A stretch of 26,164 bases of DNA from Spirochaetota bacterium (lineage in GTDB: Bacteria > Spirochaetota > Spirochaetia > Treponematales > Treponemataceae): contig JAEZST010000019.1 of NCBI GenBank assembly GCA_023443865.1, positions 1 to 26,164 on the forward strand. The letters are read 5' to 3'. Below the pieces are notes generated by a model, which was not told the DNA's origin, did no database searches, and was given only the letters and a program-made list of their open reading frames with translations. This document shows, piece after piece, positions 15,576-22,285 of this stretch; within the stretch, counting starts at the first letter, position 1; each line of letters starts with the position of its first letter. The translations under genes and the position numbers were made by a program.

Positions 15576-16370
15576 ATGAACATGAAAGAGCGCCCGAAAA
15601 AGGAACGCGCGCCCCACGAGGCCGTTCCCGGCAAGAAATCCGCCTCGCCCCAAAAAGCCGTCGCCGGCAAGGCATCGGCCGCGAGTAAAAAGCCCGCGGT
15701 TTCGACCCCCCCCAAAACCCCATCCACCGCCAAGAAATCCTTGGTTTCAAAAACCGCTTCCGCTTCAAAAAAGGCCCCGGTACCGAAAGCATCCGGCGCT
15801 CCCAAAAAAGCCGCGCCCCGCGCGGCCGGCTCTCGCTCGACGGCTACCCGTCGGGAATCCGCGGCCCACCGTGCCCTCGCCGCCGAGTTAGCGTCCCTCA
15901 TGCCCGAGCTCGACGAGGAAGGCCTTTCCTTTCTCGTCGAGCAGGCAAGGGTTCATCTGTATAATATGGAAATCACGCGGCGGGAAGCCGAGGCGCAGGC
16001 CCTCTCGAGCGGCGCTAAAACCGCGAAAGGCGGAACGCGTCGTTCGGCCGCCGGTTCCGCGCCGTCGGCTTCCGGCGTGTCCGCTTCCGGCCCGGCGAAT
16101 TTCAGGGTAGAACGGTCGGCGAGCGGTTCCTCCTACCACCTGATCACGGGCGGCAACTGGAAAATGTTTACGGAAGGCGAGATGACGCGGATGGTGAAGA
16201 TCGCCTCGGTCCCCGACGACGTGGCGGAAGTCGCTACCCGGCTCCATGCCTGGCTTTCCGCCGAGCGTTCCGACGCCTTCGCGGACCTCGAGCTCGGCGA
16301 TTCCCGCGATCCCCGGCTCCGCGAGCTGGTTCTCTTTCTTCGGTCAAAATTCGCGATCAAGGTAAAATAG
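15576..16370 (+). CDS. Lys/Ala/Pro-rich (histone H1-like) protein of unknown function
   Basis: 264-aa protein in three parts. The N-terminal tail (about 1-95) is very rich in Lys, Ala, Pro and Ser with KK and AAPK-like repeats, resembling bacterial histone-H1-like or nucleoid proteins. A short helical module follows (ALAAELASLMPELDEEGL), then a low-complexity Ser/Gly/Ala linker. The C-terminal part of about 85 residues (YHLITGGNWKMFTEGEMTRM onwards) is probably folded and contains no motif I recognise. Start choice is uncertain: ATG 15576 or 15582, with no clear ribosome binding site and a promoter only a few nt upstream. Nucleic-acid binding is inferred from charge only. Confidence 0.6.
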   Translation: MNMKERPKKERAPHEAVPGKKSASPQKAVAGKASAASKKPAVSTPPKTPSTAKKSLVSKTASASKKAPVPKASGAPKKAAPRAAGSRSTATRRESAAHRALAAELASLMPELDEEGLSFLVEQARVHLYNMEITRREAEAQALSSGAKTAKGGTRRSAAGSAPSASGVSASGPANFRVERSASGSSYHLITGGNWKMFTEGEMTRMVKIASVPDDVAEVATRLHAWLSAERSDAFADLELGDSRDPRLRELVLFLRSKFAIKVK

Positions 16371-16376
16371 CGCCGG

Positions 16377-16404
16377 CCGGAGCGGGTGTGTATACGTGCT
16401 CCGG
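16377..16404. terminator. Bidirectional terminator-like hairpin
   Basis: CCGGAGC (16377-16383) and GCTCCGG (16398-16404) form a 7-bp stem with a 14-nt loop between two convergent genes. No T-tract. Confidence 0.35.
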
Positions 16405-16421
16405 GGCGCGCGGAGATCCGC

Positions 16422-17006
16422 TTATCGTAGGTCCATGGCGTCGAGGGTGCCGCGCTCAAAGTCCACGAGTTCGATCCGTTCCCCGGTCAGCGTCGCGTAG
16501 CCCATCCCGGTTCCGTTCTTCGGAAAGACCGGCGATCCGGGATTCGCCAGGATGACGCCGTTCGCCGAGCCGAGCCCGGCGATGTGGGTGTGGCCGCTCA
16601 CGAGTATGTCTCCCGCGCGAATCGGCGGCGAGGCGATACCGTCCCTCCGGCCCGGCCCGCCCGTCATCGCCTCAACGCCGCCCCATAGGTGCCCGTGGGT
16701 AACGACGATTCGCCGGCCTTCGAGAAGCACCGTGGCGTAATCCGCCAGGCAGGGAAATTCCAGGAGCATTTGGTCCACTTCCCCGTCGCAGTTGCCCCGT
16801 ACCGCGACGATTCGGTCGGCGAAGCGGTTGAGCGCCTTCGCGAGTCCCAGGGGATCGTGTCCCGTCGGTATTCCGTTTCGCGGCCCGTGGTTGAGATAGT
16901 CGCCGCAAAGGATCAGCCAGTCAAAACCGTCCCGCTCGAATATTTCCGCCGCGCGCTCGAAGGCGCTCAGGCTCCCGTGCAGGTCGGAAAGGACCATGAA
17001 TTTCAT
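16422..17006 (-). CDS. yfcE: YfcE/MJ0936-type metallophosphoesterase
   Basis: 194-aa calcineurin-like phosphodiesterase. The metal-ligand series is complete: SDLHGS, CGDYLNHGP, RGNCD, VTHGH and SGHTHIAG, the order typical of YfcE-like phosphodiesterases. It hydrolyses simple phosphodiesters in vitro in known homologues; the physiological substrate is unknown. I chose ATG 17006, where the homology begins; it overlaps the nitroreductase stop by 4 nt. Last gene of a minus-strand trio. Confidence 0.88.
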   Translation of the reverse strand: MKFMVLSDLHGSLSAFERAAEIFERDGFDWLILCGDYLNHGPRNGIPTGHDPLGLAKALNRFADRIVAVRGNCDGEVDQMLLEFPCLADYATVLLEGRRIVVTHGHLWGGVEAMTGGPGRRDGIASPPIRAGDILVSGHTHIAGLGSANGVILANPGSPVFPKNGTGMGYATLTGERIELVDFERGTLDAMDLR

Positions 17007-17833
17007 CGTTCCGTTCCCTCGCTCTCCCAGGCCGCCCCGTTGCCCCACGGGAACTTTCCCCCGGCCGCGAGTACGAAATGGAACTTTGCTATGCCCAGGT
17101 CGACCCACTGCAGCGCGTACGTGTCCGGTATGCGCGCGGTGAGTTTCCCCCCCTTCCAGGAGAACCGGACGGGTTTCGCGTTCTTGGCGCTCGGCGCCTT
17201 CAGGGCAGCCTCGATTCCCGCGCGAATCCTGTCTGGCAATCTCCCGTCCGCCTCGACGGATAACCCCCAATCCGTTCCCTCGCGGCCGCCCGGCGATCCG
17301 GCTTCAGCGTGGATCCCCGACCGCGCTTCCTTCCCCGGTCCGCCGTTCCCGGTTCCCGCCCTCGTATCGGCGGTTAGTCCATGGGTTAGCCGGTGGATCA
17401 GTCGCTCCCTGAACGCCGGTTTATCTGGCACGAACCCGATGGGTACGACGCATTCCGCCTCGTCCTCCCCGGGTACCCCGAGGTCCGGGTGCTTTTTGTC
17501 GAACGTTCCGCCCACCCAACAGGTGCCGAGCCCGTATGCCGTCGCCTCGAGCACGAGCCGTTCGCCGAAATACCCGCATTTTTCGCGCCGATCCGGGTCG
17601 TCTTTCTTTCCCGCGAGCACCATCAGGGCCTTTACGCCCGAGAACATCCCGTAGCTTCGCGCGAGAGAGGCAAAGGCGGCGCTCCCGTCCTCGATAAACC
17701 GGAAGGACAGTCCCTGCTCGCGGTTAAACTCCGCCATCAGTTCCATGAGCCGTTCCAGGATACTCGGCGGGATGGGGTCGCTCAAATACGACCTGCGGGA
17801 TTTTCGTATGGCGATCGCGTCCAGGATATTCAT
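17003..17833 (-). CDS. Nitroreductase-family flavoprotein
   Basis: 276-aa protein of the FMN-dependent nitroreductase fold, nearest in layout to the 'TM nitroreductase' subfamily. It begins with the family hallmark ILDAIAIRKSRRSY, carries the mid-domain GERLVLEATAYGLGTCWVGG, and ends with a second half containing APSAKNAKPVRF. A Gly-rich insertion (about 152-182) separates the halves. The electron donor and substrate are unknown. It starts 3 nt after the mutarotase stop and overlaps yfcE, so the three genes are probably one operon. Confidence 0.8.
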   Translation of the reverse strand: MNILDAIAIRKSRRSYLSDPIPPSILERLMELMAEFNREQGLSFRFIEDGSAAFASLARSYGMFSGVKALMVLAGKKDDPDRREKCGYFGERLVLEATAYGLGTCWVGGTFDKKHPDLGVPGEDEAECVVPIGFVPDKPAFRERLIHRLTHGLTADTRAGTGNGGPGKEARSGIHAEAGSPGGREGTDWGLSVEADGRLPDRIRAGIEAALKAPSAKNAKPVRFSWKGGKLTARIPDTYALQWVDLGIAKFHFVLAAGGKFPWGNGAAWESEGTER

Positions 17834-17836
17834 AGG

Positions 17837-18778
17837 TTACTTCCCCGTTTCGATGGTCATCGCCTGATAGGCCGTGGCGCCCGGCTCAACGCTCACGCGG
17901 TGGTTGAATACCGCGCCGGACTCCACGCAGACGAACTTTCGCCACTCGAGCGGACCCAGGTCGGCAATGGCCGCTCCCTTCGTCTCGCCGGGATTCCAAA
18001 CCACGCTGTCCGGGAATCCTTCGCTTTTCACGGTCACCGGCTTAAGTGCCCTGCGCCCGGCGGCGGTATCTCCCGAGAGCGCGTTCGCGCCGGTCCCCGG
18101 TCCCCGGACCGGTTCCGCTCCCTCGATCGTCCGGTCCTTATCCGAAAGATACACGCGGTCCATTTCCCCGGCAAACCGAATCTCTCCCGTTTCGGGCTTC
18201 CGGGGCCAGGGGTCTCCCTCCGGGGCCGGTGCGCCCGCGCCGACCCGGTCGTAATACTCGGTTCCCGCAAGGCCCGTAACCCGGGCCGTCCCGATATCGG
18301 GTATCCTGAAGTAGGTGTGGAAGGCGTCGGTGAACGAGAACGGCTCGTCGCCGGTGTTCGTCACCGACAGCGACGCCGTCAGCCTCTCGCCCAGCGTAAC
18401 CGCCAGCGCCGCCGCGAACCGATACGGCCACTGCTTCCGGCTCTCCGCGGAATCGGAAAGGCCGAGCACCAGTGTCGAGCCCTTACCCGCTTCCTCGAAG
18501 GAAACGGTCTTCCACGTCGATATCCGGGCGAATCCGTGCGGCGGCAGCGCGGGATTATCGAACCGCGGGCCAAACCACGGAAAGCAAACCGGAATCCCGC
18601 CCCGAATCGGCTTCCCCCGCTCGAACGCGCTGGCCGAGCTCATGAAAAGCACGTCCTCTTCTCCCTCCGGCCGATACGACAGAATATGCCCCCCATACAA
18701 CGATATCTCCGCGGTCCCGTATTGATTGCTCAACGTCGCGACGGTAATCCCCTCGACTCGCTCATTAAACGTTATCAT
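17837..18778 (-). CDS. yeaD: D-hexose-6-phosphate mutarotase (YeaD-like)
   Basis: 313-aa aldose-1-epimerase-fold enzyme of the YeaD type, interconverting anomers of glucose-6-phosphate or related hexose phosphates. Motifs: YGGHILSYRP, GKPIRGGIPVCFPWFGPR, PHGFAR with the catalytic-region His, and FTDAFHTYF. ATG 18778 has AGGAG 6 nt upstream; the open frame continues upstream but that part looks non-coding. An insertion-like loop (GPGTGANALSGDTAAGRRAL) lies in the C-terminal half. First gene of the trio with the nitroreductase and yfcE. Confidence 0.88.
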   Translation of the reverse strand: MITFNERVEGITVATLSNQYGTAEISLYGGHILSYRPEGEEDVLFMSSASAFERGKPIRGGIPVCFPWFGPRFDNPALPPHGFARISTWKTVSFEEAGKGSTLVLGLSDSAESRKQWPYRFAAALAVTLGERLTASLSVTNTGDEPFSFTDAFHTYFRIPDIGTARVTGLAGTEYYDRVGAGAPAPEGDPWPRKPETGEIRFAGEMDRVYLSDKDRTIEGAEPVRGPGTGANALSGDTAAGRRALKPVTVKSEGFPDSVVWNPGETKGAAIADLGPLEWRKFVCVESGAVFNHRVSVEPGATAYQAMTIETGK

Positions 18779-18786
18779 GCTCCACT

Positions 18787-18847
18787 CCTTGAAACTCCGT
18801 TGGAAAATGCCTTGAAACTCCGTTGGAAAATGCCTTGAAACTCCGTT
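18787..18847. repeat. 23-bp tandem repeat upstream of the mutarotase
   Basis: Two full identical copies (18787-18809, 18810-18832) and a partial third (18833-18847). On the minus strand each repeat contains a GGAG that resembles a ribosome binding site, and the array ends just before the true AGGAG of the mutarotase gene. Confidence 0.85.
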
Positions 18848-18848
18848 T

Positions 18849-19126
18849 CCCGCTCCCGCGATTCTTTCCCGTTCAGGCGCGATCGTTCTCCGCCGATCCC
18901 TCTTCCCCTCGGCTTTGTTCTCCATGCCGACCCAAGCGCCTGCATACCGATTCTCCGTTCTGGGCCGGTTTCTGTCAAGGATTCCTTCCTCTCCGGGCCT
19001 TCCCGAACGAGGGTCAACGCTACCCCTGCCGTACGCTACCGTAAGGGTCCCCCGAGCGAAGCCTAGGTTCACGGATCCAGGGCAAAAGGCCCTTTTCCCG
19101 GCGATAAGTGCTCCGGAGGCTTTCTT
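18849..19126 (+). promoter_or_regulatory. Divergent spacer and intI leader
   Basis: Separates the minus-strand mutarotase operon from intI. A GGGC/GCCC stem with a 5-nt loop followed by TTTT (19080-19096) resembles a weak intrinsic terminator or attenuator, 31 nt before intI. GGAGG at 19115-19119 is the intI ribosome binding site. No convincing -35/-10 pair was found. Confidence 0.35.
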
Positions 19127-20830
19127 ATGGTAATACTCAGCATCTCCGGTAATCTCGCGTGGTCCCCGTCGTTCGCGTATATATATAAAGCGGTTTCGCT
19201 TTTTCCCCCCAAACCCTCGTCTCGGGACCATGGGCCGCGCGATGCCCTCGTCGCGCCGGAGCCCCGCCTCGCACCGGGGGCTAAATCCCCGATCTCGCCG
19301 AACGTTCCCTCACGGTCCCGTCGTTCCCGGCTGATTCTACAAATCGAGTACAGTAAGCCTCTTTTTGCCTTACTCAAACAACTTCCCTCCGTCAGTTGGA
19401 ACCCCGATCTCCGGCTGTGGACCATGATCGACACTCCCTATCAGGCGCGGCGGCTTCTCGAGGCCCTCTATGCTTCGGGCCTGTTTACCTTTGCGCCCGT
19501 TGACCCAATCGATTCCAGACCGAACGTTAGCCTGTCGGGCTCCGACCTCACCTGGCCGGACGTTTCCGCCTATGCGCCTGCGTTGGCCGACCCCCTACGC
19601 ACTGCGCCTGTGGGTTCCCCAACCTTGGGTAACGCTGAAAGTCGCAGCGTCTCTTCCCGTTCTCCTGCCCCTCTGCCGGATTCACCGGTCTCGCGAAACC
19701 CGACCGCCTCCATTCCGCAGTTCCCCCAAAGCCCGAAGCGGGCAGTCGCGGCTTTGCCGGAACGTTCATTGCCCGCATCGACGATTTCTGCCCCTGTCCC
19801 GGGCTCTTCGTTGCCGTCGGATTCGAGAGCCCTCCTTCCCGTTGATATCGCGGCCCGCGTAAGGCCCCTTCCGTCCTTTCCCCGCGCGAAGGCTTTTGTG
19901 GAAGCCTTACGGAGCCGTCATTACAGCGAGCGGACGATCACAGCCTACGTTAAGTGGCTGTTCCGCTATCATTGCTATTTCCCCGGACGCGACATCTCAC
20001 TCACCGGCGAGAATGAAATCAATCAATTTCTCACCCATCTCGCGGTGATCGATAAGGTGGCCTCTTCAACGCAAAACCAGGCGCTTGCCGCGATTCTCTT
20101 CTATATGAAACAGGTTCTTGCCCGCCCCGTCACTGAATTGGGAGATGTTGTACGCGCCAAGAAGCCCGTGCATCTTCCGGTCGTGCTCTCGCGTGAGGAA
20201 ATTCGACGCGTCTTTGACCACCTTTTCGGGTATCGCCTCCTTGCCGCCCGGATCATGTACGGTACCGGCCTTCGCGTCGACGAGTGTATATCCCTCCGCG
20301 TCCAGGATATCGATTTCGAGCAGATGGAGATCGTCGTTCGGAACGGGAAGGGCGCGAAAGACCGCCGAACTATGTTGCCCCTCGCGTTGGTTGAGCCCCT
20401 GAAACGGCATTTGGATGACGTGCGTAGGGTTCACGCGATTGATCTCGCCGAAGGCTGGGGCGAGGTCTTTATTCCCGAGTCGCTGTCCAAGAAATATCCC
20501 TATGCGGGCCGTTCTTGGCTTTGGCAGTGGGTGTTTCCGCAGGACCGTCGCTGGAGAAATCCCGTTAACGGGGTTCAAGGTCGCCACCATGTCGATTCGA
20601 CCGTTATTCAACGGGCTGTTGCGGAGGCCGTGACCCGGTCTGGCATCGAAAAGCGCGCCTCCTGCCACAGTTTCCGCCATTCTTTCGCGACCCACCTCCT
20701 GGAAAACGGGTACGATATCCGGACGGTCCAGGAGTTGCTCGGCCATGCCGACCTGAAAACCACTATGGTATATACCCACGTCTTGAATCGCGGACCATCG
20801 GGCGTAAAAAGCCCCATGGACCTGCTTTAA
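19127..20830 (+). CDS. intI: Integron integrase IntI with N-terminal extension
   Basis: 567-aa tyrosine recombinase. The C-terminal 320 residues are an integron integrase: SAM-like arm-binding domain (about 249-340), catalytic R383, H514, R517, H540 and Y549, and the IntI-specific additional segment YAGRSWLWQWVFP (459-471) that handles folded attC hairpins. The ending RGPSGVKSPMDLL is also IntI-typical. Before it lies a Pro/Ser-rich linker (130-248) and an N-terminal module (about 69-118) with the pattern W-x-P-x4-W (W91, W98), like small HARP-type domains fused to some recombinases. Ordinary IntI is about 320-340 aa. GGAGG lies 7 nt before the ATG. It is co-oriented with the cassettes, the 'inverse' arrangement known in Treponema. 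Confidence 0.9.
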   Translation: MVILSISGNLAWSPSFAYIYKAVSLFPPKPSSRDHGPRDALVAPEPRLAPGAKSPISPNVPSRSRRSRLILQIEYSKPLFALLKQLPSVSWNPDLRLWTMIDTPYQARRLLEALYASGLFTFAPVDPIDSRPNVSLSGSDLTWPDVSAYAPALADPLRTAPVGSPTLGNAESRSVSSRSPAPLPDSPVSRNPTASIPQFPQSPKRAVAALPERSLPASTISAPVPGSSLPSDSRALLPVDIAARVRPLPSFPRAKAFVEALRSRHYSERTITAYVKWLFRYHCYFPGRDISLTGENEINQFLTHLAVIDKVASSTQNQALAAILFYMKQVLARPVTELGDVVRAKKPVHLPVVLSREEIRRVFDHLFGYRLLAARIMYGTGLRVDECISLRVQDIDFEQMEIVVRNGKGAKDRRTMLPLALVEPLKRHLDDVRRVHAIDLAEGWGEVFIPESLSKKYPYAGRSWLWQWVFPQDRRWRNPVNGVQGRHHVDSTVIQRAVAEAVTRSGIEKRASCHSFRHSFATHLLENGYDIRTVQELLGHADLKTTMVYTHVLNRGPSGVKSPMDLL

Positions 20831-20935
20831 GCATTGTGTAGCCCCAATATGCGGGTTTGAGATAAGCCCCGTGCGTGTGCGCATTGTCGGAAAATACCAA
20901 AAAAAGTAATAAATGGCCGAAAGGAGGTAAAAATC

Positions 20936-21040
20936 ATGATAAAATCTTCAATATATAAACGAATACAAAAAATATCGTATACCAGAGCTTGTTTCGGCGG
21001 CATGGAGAACGATTCGAATTTTCTCTTTAATGGACCATAA
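20936..21040 (+). CDS. Small ORF (34 aa) behind a strong ribosome binding site
   Basis: ATG 20936 is preceded by AAGGAGGT at 20921-20928, a near-perfect Shine-Dalgarno at 7-nt spacing. The frame runs 34 codons to TAA at 21038. The peptide starts MIKSSIYKRIQKISYTR: basic N-terminal half, one Cys, no obvious membrane segment. It lies 105 nt after intI, before the second recombinase on the opposite strand. No family is recognised. It could be a leader peptide, a relic of a larger gene or a real small protein. Confidence 0.4.
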   Translation: MIKSSIYKRIQKISYTRACFGGMENDSNFLFNGP

Positions 21041-21088
21041 AAGGGCCGAATCGTCTCTGTTATTGCTTAAAGCGCCGTCTTGTATCCA

Positions 21089-21973
21089 TTATGCCGATCT
21101 GAGGGCGAACCCTGGCTCCGAGCGGGGCGAGAACGGCGCAAGGCTGTCCTGCAGGGTGTCCAGGGGCGAGGTAATTCCCAGTACTTCCGGAGAACGCATA
21201 TGCAGGTATTTCATCGTCGTCTGGATATGGGCGTGCCCGAGCAGTTTCATGACGTGAAAGAGGCTTGTGCCGTGTTCGACCGAGTGAGTGGCGAAACAAT
21301 GGCGAAGCGTATGAATCTTTAGGTTTTGATCAAGGCCTGAATTCTCGATAAGCCTCTTGAATACCCTACGCACCGATTCTTGTGAAAGCGTTATTTCCCT
21401 GTCCGCTGCGTAAAACAGGCTGTGCTTGGGTTGGTAGCGCGTTATGTATTCCGTTAATAAGTCTTTAGCCGAATTCGCGAGGATCGTATGCCGATCCTTC
21501 CCGTTTTTCCCCGCGCGCACAAATATGAGGTTCCGTGAAAAATCCAAATCCGTTATGGTAAGATTTAAGGCCTCGGATATTCGTAGCCCTGAGGAGTAGA
21601 TCACTGAAAAAAGGGTTCTGAACTTTAAATTTGTGCACGAAGAAAGGAGCCTCCCAACGTCGTTTGGACTGAGTATCCTTGGAAGGCGATCCGCTTCCTT
21701 GTGGAATCGAATAATCGGAACCCTATTAAGGATTCCGTGACTCCTGTAAAAAAATTTTATGGCTTCGTAATAGAGCCGGATCGTTGCTTCTCTCCTGCCT
21801 CTTTCTCTAAGGCTCAAAAAAAAGGCTTCCACTTCGATTGAGGTAATCTCTAAAGGCGATTTATCAAAAAAATGTGCCAACACTGATACGCACGAAGTAT
21901 ACGATTTTACGGTCTTAGGAGAGTACCCTCTCGTTACCATATAACGAATCATTTCTTCTCTCAACTTCCCCAT
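21089..21973 (-). CDS. XerC/D-like tyrosine recombinase (IS91-associated type)
   Basis: 294-aa tyrosine recombinase with all catalytic residues: R131, K156/K159, H221, R224, H247 and Y256. It lacks the integron-specific extra helix, so it is not IntI. Its layout and ending (ITSPLDTL) resemble the recombinases often encoded next to IS91-family transposases, and such a transposase lies just beyond the array start. Codon use is more AT-rich than intI, suggesting acquisition; the last 20 residues are encoded by GC-rich DNA, so the 3' end may have been fused to host sequence on insertion. AGGGG precedes the ATG. It is divergent from the cassettes, between intI and the first core site. Confidence 0.85.
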   Translation of the reverse strand: MGKLREEMIRYMVTRGYSPKTVKSYTSCVSVLAHFFDKSPLEITSIEVEAFFLSLRERGRREATIRLYYEAIKFFYRSHGILNRVPIIRFHKEADRLPRILSPNDVGRLLSSCTNLKFRTLFSVIYSSGLRISEALNLTITDLDFSRNLIFVRAGKNGKDRHTILANSAKDLLTEYITRYQPKHSLFYAADREITLSQESVRRVFKRLIENSGLDQNLKIHTLRHCFATHSVEHGTSLFHVMKLLGHAHIQTTMKYLHMRSPEVLGITSPLDTLQDSLAPFSPRSEPGFALRSA

Positions 21974-22157
21974 ATCATACCCCTTTTTGAACGTCTCGTA
22001 TTATGAAAATCTGACAAAGGGATAGTAGCAATTCTTTCTCTTTCCTGATATCACCCTTCAATAAATCTTTTATATGGATCTGTAGAAAACCCAGTCTTAT
22101 TGCATATTGTGTTACCCTTAAAGGTGTTTCATCTATCTCTTTCCCTTTTATTGAGCA

Positions 22158-22186
22158 TTGACTACAGAATCACCCTCTTATATGGA
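22158..22186 (+). promoter_or_regulatory. Cassette promoter (Pc) candidate
   Basis: TTGACT (22158-22163, 5/6 consensus) is followed by overlapping -10 options TATATG (22179) or TATGGA (22181) at 15 or 17 nt. It points into the array and ends 14 nt before the first core site, where a Pc promoter would be expected. Confidence 0.4.
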
Positions 22187-22206
22187 CAAGCAAATTAATG
22201 TTGGGC
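22184..22206 (+). other. First recombination core, attI candidate
   Basis: GTTGGGC (22200-22206) fits the GTTRRRY core and is the only such core on the plus strand found between intI and the array. The preceding AAGCAAAT also occurs just before the cores of attC1 and attC2. No R''/L'' partner is visible upstream, so this is not a complete attC; it best fits attI joined to cassette 1. It is 1.37 kb from the intI stop. Confidence 0.55.
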
Positions 22207-22223
22207 AGACGCCTTCGGCGCCT
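22207..22223 (+). repeat. Cassette-head hairpin, cassette 1
   Basis: Directly after the core: stem CGCC/GGCG with a TTC loop, then an A-C mismatch and outer G-C and A-T pairs. The same design follows the core in the other cassettes. Confidence 0.6.
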
Positions 22224-22265
22224 GAGGATTAGCAAAGTTATAGCTTTTTAGGGCAAAGTGATGAA

Positions 22266-22285
22266 TACCCGGCGATAACCGGGTA
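22266..22285 (+). repeat. Hairpin abutting the transposase start codon
   Basis: TACCCGG (22266-22272) and CCGGGTA (22279-22285) form a perfect 7-bp stem with a 6-nt loop that ends at the base before the ATG. It could be a subterminal end structure of an IS91-like element or a translation block, as no free ribosome binding site is visible. Confidence 0.55.

Noticed and set aside
21089..21973. Second recombinase as the true integron integrase
   Set aside because: It lacks the IntI-specific segment (present in the 19127-20830 protein); its position alone is classical.
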